Program-made: the position numbers and the translations under genes | Notes under the pieces: model-generated | What the model was told of the DNA's origin: nothing | Database searches by the model: none | What the model saw: the letters and a program-made list of their open reading frames with translations, nothing else | From: Paragonimus westermani | Taxonomy: Eukaryota; Platyhelminthes; Trematoda; Plagiorchiida; Troglotrematidae | DNA: 64,000 nt | Direction: 5' to 3' | Assembly (NCBI GenBank): GCA_008508345.1 | Contig: QNGE01000130.1 | Coordinates: forward strand, 285,431-349,430 | Shown here: in pieces, positions 1-9,016 of the stretch | Layout of the letters: each line of letters begins with the position of its first letter | Numbering within the stretch: position 1 is the first letter of the stretch

Positions 1-2440
1 TATAACTTGTTTGTTTTAACGCGTGACGCACTTGAACAACTTGTTTTACTACGGTGCTTGTTATAACAAAATCCGATGCTGGAGGAATGTGCCATGCTAA
101 TTGGCTCTCGCGCTGAGATACCAGTCTGTTCGCGTTTGCGACGCTCGTTGGCCGTAGCCTTTTGCGAATCAACGGTTGACTTCGTATCGATGCGTTTGTC
201 CCATCCAATCCACCTACAGTTATGAGATTTACAGCTCATTATTGAATATCACAAGATGCGATGCGCAACTGTATCAGGTGCCAAAAATTTATTTAGTGTG
301 GCTGTGAGTGGTTCATTCCCATCGCCCTGGTTGTCTAATCGTTTCAAATTGTACACACGGACTGCACCTAAAACACCAACTTTTCCGTCTCCTCTCTTCT
401 GGTTATCAGTTTTTGCCTGCATACGTCTTTATTGCGTCCCTCCCTGCATCACCCACCCGGCGAACACGGCTTTCTTGTCGACCATCTTGGAACTACTTTC
501 GACCAACCGGACTGTCCAAACAACAGGTAATTGGTCACTCATTGCGCTGCATTTTTTCGGTCCCCCAATACATGTGCTTACTTCTATCTGTGCAATTGGA
601 CACTTGCCGGCTTTTCGCCGGTACTTATTATATCACACTCCAGAAGTGCCTATAAACTTAACTTTCCCCTGACACTCAAAGATACTTGATTTGGTCGTGT
701 GATCCCCCACCATTCGTTAAAAATGCGACGCCGAACGTTCGTCCAAACAGGGTGAAAGAGACCTGCCCCTGAATGACACTGTGCACATGTGTCACTCGAT
801 TTAAATGTTAAAAATGCCTCCTTGCCTCACAATGCACAGAGCACTTTGCATAAAGACAGACATCGGAATTCGGCTGTAGTCATATACTAGGATAATCTGT
901 GAATTGGTCACTTTTCGCGTTATACGACAACAATTATTTGTTAGAGATATATATTTTATTAATTAGCACAAAATTGTAAATTCTATATAAAGGATTTAGC
1001 CAGAAAATATTAGACTCCATCATTTGTCATACTTCACATGACCATTTTACGTTCTTCTGCTTATCGCGTAATTTTGCATTCCATTCTTAATTCTACGATA
1101 AATTCCAACGCGAGACAACATTCCACAACGTTCGGAGAATCAAAATCATGTACTGGTTGAGCAATTCGTGAAAGTCCGTCGATTTGAGAAAATAACGGAG
1201 TCCAGTCCAGAAGATCGTCCATTTCTCCGGAAAAGTTGGTGCCCGCCTATCTTCCCTCATCTTCCCAAAAGTTTCTACGTATTTTTCCAAGGCCATCCAT
1301 ATCAACTAATGGCGAAATTCTTCGACTATTCATTTTCTCCATCCTGAAAAATCCTTTTTCCTGGCATGGCCTTGAACATAAGGCCCACGTTAGCCTTGTG
1401 AAGCAACAATTAATGTAACAACTTAACATTTTTTTGTCGAATATTGAAAATCTTGAGAACTATTGTTTCAGAAGCAAGTGAACCATCTGCCTCTTCATAA
1501 ACTAGATTTTTGCTTCATCATTTTGTCTGTTTTATTACTCTATTTCCATAATTGGTGTCTTGTACAATTAACATTTATGTGTACGCTATGTAGTCATGTT
1601 AAAATGTGTGTACTGATCACGCTTATCTGAGCGTGTTTCTCATGAATGAGTTGAGAAATATACCATTATTATTATTAATACTTGGCTCTTCGACTAGCAT
1701 CTAAACTGCTGCCCGCCTATCATCATTCGACGGTTTCCTAAAACAGTCTTCGGAAACCTTGCGTGGGTTATGTAGACTTGAGTAAACCGATTAAGCTGTG
1801 CATACTAACCACAGAGCAAACTTCCTTATAACTGATTTACCGAGTTGGTAGCTGCCTATCTGGTCGCCAGCCCAAGACGATTAGAATGATCCTCGACTTG
1901 ATCTTCTTGTTTTCCGTGCATACCAACTTCGACGACTCAGTGGCTGTTTTGCTTGTCTCTCTTCGAACACTGATTAGTTTTAGTGACAAGGTGGCAGACA
2001 AGATCGGACCAGGAAGCTTTGTAAAGCTTCTCCTGGGTCCCCTATGCTTTTCTTCAGATGATTATCAACCAAAACAGCCTCCTCTTTTATGAGATCCTTT
2101 GTTCTTCATTGAAGTCACTGTAAGATACTTACCTATGTTAAATATTTAGGTCCGTAGTTTTACCTCATAAATAACACTTACCGTGCTCTCTAAGAACGAT
2201 GTTTACCCAGTAGTTAGCGACTGTCTCTAGACTAACAGACGTCCATTAAATGTTAAACCGAAGAAACAAAGCTAATGGATTCAAAGGAACGCAGCTGCGA
2301 CCTCTTGCTTCCATAACCAATGCGAAACCGCATATGTCAGATGGACTGTATCAGTAAACGTGGCGAAAATGAATTATTACTGGTTACATTTGACCATTTC
2401 CTTCTCGAACGATACTCATAGAACTGGTGGCTGAGCACGT
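1..2440. other. Unassigned intergenic DNA
   Basis: Two long overlapping plus-strand frames (256-672, 138 codons; 308-655, 115 codons) cover a pyrimidine-rich stretch. Neither has a recognisable domain, so they may be an element's non-coding region rather than a gene. An attatt-type run at 1663-1680, preceded by gagaaatatacc, resembles a LINE/SINE 3' tail. Only the hairpin at 2006-2040 is otherwise distinctive. Confidence 0.5.
2006..2040. repeat. Hairpin with small bulges
   Basis: ggaccagg-aagcttt and aaagctt-ctcctgggtcc are reverse-complementary apart from one- and two-base bulges, around a two-base turn. It falls in otherwise unassigned DNA. Confidence 0.65.
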
Positions 2441-2494
2441 GGGAACTATGACTTGTAACGCGGTGGGTTGTTGCTGCGATCCTCTGTTCAGATC

Positions 2495-2545
2495 ATCTTC
2501 CCCTGAGAAGTCCAAATGAGGGCGAAGCCGGTTGTGTATTGTCGA
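2495..2545 (+). ncRNA. Hammerhead-like core, low-confidence SINE remnant
   Basis: CTGAGAAGTCC-AAAT-GAGGGCGAAGC reads like a hammerhead core with stem II of partial complementarity and a CGAA segment, and a GTC lies about 15 bases further on. It resembles the SINE hammerhead layout. Stem I cannot be drawn convincingly. Confidence 0.35.
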
Positions 2546-3879
2546 GTTCGGTGTGAGCGCCGGTAGTCATTTCGAAGGAGACATTGTTTTGGAAGGGTTT
2601 GAGTCCTCACCTTAGAAAACTTGAACTACCAGCAGAACTTGCTGGAGTTCTACACAACTGATGACCTCTGGAATAAACACGAGTGGGGACCTACTCTTGG
2701 AGGACGAAGGTAGATCGACAAAACGGTAAAGGGAGAGGCAAATGGTGTTCGCCGTAAATGGGCTCTGGTGTAATGTGATCAATTGGCGTTCGTGTGGCGC
2801 AGCCATTATTATCCACGGCTAGCCCGACTGGAGAAAACGGAAGATTGATAAAGCGAAGTGGATATTCTAAGAGGCGTGGCAAGTACATTATCAGGATGAA
2901 TTTACAAAACAACATGAAAAGTACACTGGGAAGATAATGTAAAGTAGCAAATGTGCACACCGCACAATTTCAGGTTTTACAATAAAAAATGAGAAGTCAC
3001 AATGCTACAAGGTTTTCATTTTTTAAGGTACGTTATACTTATACTGACATTGCTGTGCTTCAGTTGGTTAGTGTTGGAGACTGCATTAATCGTCTTGTTT
3101 CTCAGTTCAACTACTGCTACCATTTTTCTTACTTCTATTCACCCTGAGATTATTAAAATTTTGGATGCGGGAGTTAAACACTTTCCTTCCACATATTTTT
3201 TGAGTATGATCCTTTCCATTTCACGACCTGAGGATTCGATCTGACCACCCGTCATTCGTTAATTTGAGCTCACTTCCGTTTTATCTTCGTCCATTAATAT
3301 GTTTTGTTTCTTTGTCCACATCGTCGTACGGGCACGGTCCTTACTCAGGTTTTGCGGATTTTTCACATACGAGATGACGAGCTTATATTTGTTGTATATC
3401 TATTCAGCTGGCACAGTGTTAGTTCCAGCCTTTACGAACGACCTTCCACCAGCCGTTTCGGGGATAGAGTATCTTTTCTCCCATCTCCTACCCAGGAAGG
3501 CGTTCATTAAATTACCAGAGTATGTGTGAATCTGCGTGGACTTGAACCTCTAATGAACCATTCGACATTAGGCTTATTTAACGACATTTGTGCTGTTAAA
3601 AATAGAATGTCTACTTGTTTTTTCAGTGTTTCATTGTAAGTCTGAAAACGACAGAAGCTTTCCGTAGGCTCCTTGAGGCTGCGCATGTATGGAACACTGG
3701 GGACATAGAGGAGCTATCCATAAGCAGTGTGTTGGCCGGGCTGTAATGGAGGATAACTTTACCGACAAGGCTGGAAAAAATTGAAGCCGTTGAACGTGAT
3801 GAACGGCGTTCAAGGATTCACAGACCTCCAAACAATATCCGGAAGGCTACGTTATCCAGGCTTTCCGGTGTAGAAGCAG

Positions 3880-4080
3880 GTAATAGCCGTCATGGACGTG
3901 TGGTCAGAGTTCAAATCTCGGCCGTGGCAAGGATATGCACTACTGACGAGCTCTAATGAGGGCGGAGCTGAAGTCTAGTGCTTCTTTTCGAAAGAGGCTG
4001 GCTGGAAAGTCTATCTGAATGCGAAACCTGCGATCAAATGTGGGTGATGTTCAAAGTGAAAATGGCTGTTATCACGAAGA
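3880..4080 (+). repeat. tRNA-like SINE with embedded hammerhead
   Basis: The 5' part contains a pol III B-box-like segment, gagttcaaatctc (3907-3919), followed by cggccgtggc, matching the tRNA-related head of the hammerhead-bearing Sm-alpha-type SINEs known from schistosomes. The hammerhead (3937-3981) follows, then a body with tgcttctttt and a G-rich tail. Recognition is from remembered family features rather than an alignment. Related but more diverged body sequences occur near 30.0 kb and 34.35 kb. Confidence 0.65.
3937..3981 (+). ncRNA. SINE hammerhead ribozyme, diverged
   Basis: Stem I is perfect over six pairs: GCACTA (3937-3942) with TAGTGC (3976-3981). The core CTGACGA is intact, stem II is CTC/GAG closed by TAAT, and the cleavage triplet GTC is at 3973-3975. 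The GAAA core segment is changed to GGAG, so catalysis is probably lost. Structure, position and cleavage triplet agree with the Sm-alpha family. Confidence 0.65.
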
Positions 4081-4089
4081 ACTGGAGAG

Positions 4090-4200
4090 AAACTGGAGTT
4101 GCATCCATTTATAGGGGGGTGGTGGTAAGAAGCATGGGGCATATAACTACCGGTCGATCATCCTAACCATAGTTTCCCTGACATTAACACAGAAGACAAG
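4090..4200 (+). pseudogene. Short LINE reverse-transcriptase fragment
   Basis: With one frame change the bases read V-A-S-I-Y-R-G, then G-G-K-K-H-G-A-Y-N-Y-R-S-I-I-L-T. This parallels the V-x-P-I-y-K-G-G ... n-Y-R-P-I-s-L-T motif at the start of non-LTR reverse transcriptases. No catalytic motif follows in recognisable form. It is too short to assign to a clade. Confidence 0.4.
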
Positions 4201-5085
4201 ATAGCAAAGCACATTACATGCTGTGTATTTCGTTTTTGTCAACTTAATCACCACCGCAATTTCTGTTACGTCAATCGAGGCCCGTTAGGTTTTGCTGCAG
4301 ATGCTGAATTTGGCCTAATCATTGTAGGGGTTTTCAATGTGGTCTTGGTTTTTTGTTATTATACTCAATTAAGTTGCATCAGTTGTCTCTATTCTTACGT
4401 GGGCTATTTTTACCGACATCTCTGGCTGCCATTTATTCCGGAATTATTAGGACCGCAAATCCGAACATTGGACATTTTCTTCCCGTATTTTTCCCACACA
4501 ACTTGTACTGTCTATAACTCGCTGATCCGTGAACGACCTCTTCACCTCAACCCGGCCATGGGCATTTGTAAAAGTCGGTGTGGTTCCGTCTTAATTTCCT
4601 CCAATGCTGTTCAGTGCCCAGATGCTAATTATAATCTGCGGACACGTTTTCTGTCCAAGTGTGTAAGAATTTTTACGTTCAAGATAAAAAAAATTACGTT
4701 TGTAATACTGCTGTCCCATTGGTACTTTCTGAAGGCCCGTTTCCTTCCAGCGCCCATCCAATAATTGCTTCGGAGATAAAATAGTCGTCTCTATTATTGC
4801 ATATCAAAAATATATTACTAGTAGGGTGAACTCCAGTTATTAACGTACGATTCGATGACCGCAACGACCTTTCTTCAGCTAATCTTTTAAAGAAAAGTAG
4901 AGATGGTAGTGAATCTGGATAAAGCTAATGTACGAGGCGATCTGGACAAGGTACACCTTTAGTCGGAGAAATGATAGTTCATACGGAACAGCGTTATGTG
5001 CAGTCATTTGTTGGCTGACTGCTCAATGGGCCCTAGGGTTCCTAGGCGGGAGGAAGGCGAATAGCTGGTTCTGGGAGTGAATGCA

Positions 5086-5108
5086 GCGGAGGACCCTAGG
5101 GCCTCCGC
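5086..5108. repeat. Near-palindrome rich in CCTAGG
   Basis: gcggagg (5086-5092) pairs with cctccgc (5102-5108) around accctaggg. Related ccctaggg and cctagg runs occur at about 5031-5045. Confidence 0.75.
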
Positions 5109-5582
5109 TACACTATCTAGAACAGCCCCATCTCATAAGGGCGAAGGCTTTGTTACTGGTTTGCAAAGCTTATGAAATCTCAGGATGAGCCAGGTAAATC
5201 AAAACTTGATTCACTGGGCTGTTGCTGACGATAGGAACGAACCAGTGCGACTCAGAAGTTAGTTAGATCCGTCCGTTTACTACAATCAAGTGGTCGGACT
5301 CAGAGAAAGTGCCCATGAACATTCAGGCTGGTGAGCGTAATATGTCAAATAACCAATGTCCGGGACGCACGGATGCTGTTGAGCTGCGTTCGGGTTGCTG
5401 AGGTGAGATCGGTGCTCTGGCGACGTTTTCGCGCGGAAAAGCCAAATATTCGGGTGAAGGACCCTTGCATTATTAACAGGTCAGTGCTGAAGTAGATGGC
5501 GAGGCGGTGTGGTTGACATATCGCGCTGTGAAACACCTGGTATCCTCGAGCAGTTTGAACAGAGCAGATAGAACATGAAAAC

Positions 5583-5621
5583 TGGTAGATGCAAGCAGTT
5601 CGTATTGACTCATCAGTACCA
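5583..5621 (-). ncRNA. Hammerhead ribozyme of Penelope copy 1
   Basis: Read on the minus strand: stem I 5' strand TGGTA, core CTGATGA, a two-pair stem II (GT/AC) closed by a CAAT loop, core GAA, stem III around a TT loop (TGC/GCA), cleavage triplet ATC, and stem I 3' strand TACCA, complementary to the start. This is a minimal type-I-like hammerhead with very short stem III, as reported for Penelope-like elements. The base after GAA is C opposite U, so the conserved A15.1-U16.1 pair is lost, and activity is likely reduced. It lies about 85 bp downstream of the coding frame's end. Confidence 0.8.
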
Positions 5622-5703
5622 AACCTACAATAACACGGGTGGGCTTTTTTAAAATAATCGATCCGAGGGGTGGAAAATCAATAAGCGAGTGAGGATAAGA
5701 CAT

Positions 5704-8128
5704 CAAGTCCAGGGAAGGGTCAGGTTCACGAACAGTTGTTTCTGAACACAGAGAGCTGGTTTGAGTCGATTAATTGCAACTGCTTCGGCGAACCGTAAGA
5801 ATCTCGGGTTGGAATGGCGCAACAGGATTTTGAATGCACAAGATGGATCGGTAGCATGACCGGTGGTCAAGACGTGTCTAGCGACTGAGGAAACTGGCTG
5901 TTTATGCGTTTCAGACACTAACATTCTCCGGTACCGCGGACTTCTGTACCCATTTAGGTGAATGTTCCTTCATTCTGGAGATCAAGCATCTCTCGGTTCT
6001 GCCTATGTAACTTTCTCCGCAGTTACATACAAATTGGTAAACACAATGTGAAGTGGCACCGATAGGCTGATCTCCTTTGATTGAAGGCACTGGTAGTTTC
6101 TGAGTCCGAGCGATTACACGGAGTTCAGCTGCATTAAATGTTCGTTTAATTGAATTTCTTAATCGCTGTGATGTTTGCTGCATGACATAATCACCCTTAA
6201 AAGGTAGCTCTATATAGACTCTCTTTTTCTCTACAGTGACCACCTTTTCGGATGGTAATTTTGGTCTACTGTGCCTATCTATGAAACTTCTGGGGTAACC
6301 ATTTGATTGTAGGACAGACGTAATCAGATCTAGTTCCTCCGCGAGGCTGTCAGGCGTACAGATTCGCCTTGCTCGTGTGAAGAGAGTATTTACTAATGCT
6401 CGTTTGTGTTGGATCGGTGTGAAGCTGCTAAAGTTTAGGTATTGACCTGACCATGTGGGTTTCCTATACACGGTTCTTCTAACCGAGCCATCTTCCCGAC
6501 GACTTATTAGGATATCTAGAAATGGCAGGCAGTTGCTGACCTCAAATTCACAAGTGACCTTCAGATTAGGATGGCAACTATTTAGACGTTGCACCAGGTT
6601 ATCTATCATCTGTTTAGATCGACTGAAAATTAAGGTGTCATCGACGTAACGCTTGTAATATGACAAGTTTTCTATCTCGGTAGCTAGCTGTTGCTCAATT
6701 TTCAGCATGAAAAAGTCTGCTATGATGGGACCTAGTGGACTTCCCATGGCTACTCCGTCTATTTGACGGTAGGACTGTTCAAGGAAACGAAAACTGACAT
6801 TCTCAGTACAGAGCAGCAAAGTTTCCTTCAATATGTCGGTGGGAAGTGGCAACGAAGTGTGACTCATTTCAACGAGTTCACAAATGTAGTCAATCGTTTC
6901 GTGCAGTGGGACATTTGTGAAAAGTGACTGAACATCTATAGAGCACATCAGTTCATTGGCAAGATTGATTCTGTCCAGGTCACTGATCAATTCAAAGGAA
7001 TCTTTAATGGAGTATTTCTGAAATTTCTGTTTTACTGGGGTTAGAATAGTGACCAGCCAGCGTGCTAATTTGTGGTAGGGTGAGTTTGTCATTGCTAAAA
7101 TTGGCCTAAGTGGCATCCCAGATTTGTGAGTCTTTGGTAGGCCGTAAAGTTGAGGTGTTGACGATCCGCGCGGCTTAAGAGACTTATACGTTACTTCATC
7201 AATAATCCGTAACTGCAAGAGCAGCTGAAGATGTCGTCCTATGCGGTCCTCTATTTCGCCAATGTTGTCCACTCTCTCTATTCGTCGAAACTTTGTTTGA
7301 TCATCCAATATTGATAACATCTTCTGTACATACGCATCCTTGTCTAGAATGACGACCCCAGAACCCTTCTCAGGCTTAAGTATAACCACGTTTTTTGACT
7401 TAAGCTCTCTTAATGATTGCAGGTGTTGCGTCGTGATAGCACACCGACTATTAATTGTAGTCCTGTTGAAACCATGAGCTATATCGGTGAACTTAGTCTT
7501 TACCCGACCTAGATTGTCACCACTAGTTGGTCGAAGATCAGATAACTGATCAGTAAGATTCTCAAACTGGGCTTCAACACAAATACGATCAACCATATGT
7601 GATGGTATTTTATAATCAAGACCTAAGGCTAACGCTTCTAGTTGCAACGAATCCAACTGTATTAAAGAACAGTTCAGCACGTACTTACTAGAATCCGACG
7701 AAATTGGTTCGTCACCGTGCTTTGTACGTGACTTCCGCAACCGATTGATATAAGCCCTCTTCACACGATCGACAATTTTCCTACAGAATAGTGTGAAGAG
7801 GATACGAGAGCAGTGTCAAATTTTCGACTACGGATAAAAGGCGGCATTGTGTCTGACGCAAATCAGCCAGTCGCTTTTGAACAGTCTCAATGTGTGCAGT
7901 CGCAATATGTCTGAGGTTATTGTTGGTCACCTTCAGTTTGTTCTTCCTTAGGAGCCGGAGAAACTGATCTGGATATCGACCTTGCTGTGTGCATTCATTG
8001 GGAAAAAATATTTTCACAAGTTCACGAGCAATCTTGCATCTCAAAATGGCCACACGACGCAGTAATCGGCAGGTCTCAGCGGGAAATCTCCGTCTCAGAA
8101 ATGTGGAACAATTGGTTCCCTCGAGCAG
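5704..8128 (-). pseudogene. Penelope-like RT/GIY-YIG endonuclease, copy 1, frameshifted
   Basis: Three overlapping frames make one polyprotein. The N-terminal part (8128 to 7781) has no Met start of its own and includes C-R-L-L-R-R-V-A-I-L-R-C. The main frame (7764 to 5911, 617 residues) carries the reverse transcriptase with catalytic Y-V-D-D (6637-6648), preceded by the D-G-V-A-M-G-S-P-L-G-P motif. It ends in a GIY-YIG-type endonuclease: V-Y-Q-F-V-C-N-C and S-Y-I-G-R (6001-6012). The last 70 residues lie in another frame (5924 to 5703). RT followed by GIY-YIG defines Penelope-like elements. A one-base frameshift lies near 7785-7800 and a two-base deletion near 5915. The second break is shared with copy 2; copy 3 is intact there. 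The RT core is undamaged. Confidence 0.93.
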
Positions 8129-8877
8129 GTCAGGTCAATACCTAAACTTTAGCAGCTTCACACCCATCCAACACAAACGGGCACTAGTAAATACACTCTT
8201 CACACGAGCAAGGCGAAGCTGTACGCCCGACAGCCTCGCGGAGGAACCAGATCTGATTACGTCTGTCTTACAATCAGATGGTTACCCCAGAAGTTTCATA
8301 GATAGACACAGTAGACAAAAATAACCATCCAAAAAGGTGATCACTGCAGAGAAAAAGAGAGTCTACATAGAGCTACCTTTTAGGGGTGATTGTGTCATGC
8401 AGCAAACATCACAGCGATCAAGAAATTCAATTAAACGAACATTTAATGAAGCTGAACTCCGTGTAATCGCCCGGACTCAAAAACTACCAGTGCCTTCAAT
8501 CAAAGGAGATCAGCCTATTGGTGCCACTTCGCATCGTGTTTACCAATTTGTATGTAACTGCGGAAAAAGTTACATAGGCAGAATCGATAGATGCTTGATC
8601 TCCAGAATGAAGGAACATTCACCTAAATGGGTACAGAAGTCCGCGGTACCGGAGAATGTTAGTGTCTGAAACGCATAAACAGCCAGTTTCCTCAGTCGCT
8701 AGACACGTCTTGACCACCGGTCATGCTACCGATCCATCTTGTGCATTCAAAATCCTGTTGCGCCATTCCAACCCGAGATTCTTACGGTTCGCCGAAGCAG
8801 TTGCAATTAATCGACTCAAACCAGCTCTCTGTGTTCAGAAACAACTGTTCGTGAACCTGACCCTTCCCTGGACTTGA
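8128..8877 (+). pseudogene. Penelope-like element copy 2, 5'-truncated 3' half
   Basis: Plus-strand duplicate of the C-terminal third of copy 1. It starts at S-G-Q-Y-L-N-F, just after the RT domain, and runs through the GIY-YIG endonuclease. A stop (TAA, 8322-8324) replaces a Leu region that is open in copy 1. The same endonuclease frameshift as in copy 1 occurs near 8656-8669. The final 73-residue frame (8656-8877) is identical in protein sequence to its partner in copy 1. There is no RT catalytic core, so it cannot be autonomous. The 5' junction with copy 1 is at 8128. Confidence 0.9.
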
Positions 8878-8958
8878 TGTCTTATCCTCACTCGCTTATT
8901 GATTTTCCACCCCTCGGATCGATTATTTTAAAAAAGCCCACCCGTGTTATTGTAAGTT

Positions 8959-8997
8959 TGGTACTGATGAGTCAATACGAACTGCTTGCATCCACCA
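8959..8997 (+). ncRNA. Hammerhead ribozyme of Penelope copy 2
   Basis: Same layout as the copy-1 ribozyme, on the plus strand: TGGTA, CTGATGA, GT-CAAT-AC, GAA, a short stem III around TT, then ATC and stem I CACCA. One extra change (T to C right after the cleavage site) weakens stem I, and the same A15.1 loss occurs as in copy 1. It sits in the 3' tail just before the truncated end of the arm. Confidence 0.75.
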
Positions 8998-9016
8998 GTT
9001 TTCATATTGCGCTGTG

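Larger units (their letters stand above)
5531..9002. mobile_element. Composite inverted Penelope-like element insertion
   Basis: A nearly complete minus-strand Penelope-like element is joined head-on to a 5'-truncated plus-strand copy. The two arms, 5575-6452 and 8128-9005, are both 878 bp, align as reverse complements without net indels, and are nearly identical. Both end in the hammerhead-bearing 3' tail. The whole unit is bounded by a direct repeat, catat-Y-gcgctgtg, at 5517-5530 and 9003-9016 (13 of 14 identical), which I read as a target-site duplication of a single insertion. A second direct repeat, cctcgagcag, sits at 5544-5553 and 8119-8128, flanking the minus-strand copy. Inverted partial copies are a known Penelope habit. 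Confidence 0.85.

Noticed and set aside
256..672. 138-codon ORF as a gene.
   Set aside because: No domain, two overlapping open frames on the same strand, pyrimidine-rich low-stop sequence.
1886..2092. I-G-P-G-S-F in a plus-strand ORF as another PG-rich exon.
   Set aside because: No Tyr in the motif, no suitable splice sites, 19 kb upstream of the CIMAP2 start codon; likely chance within a hairpin.
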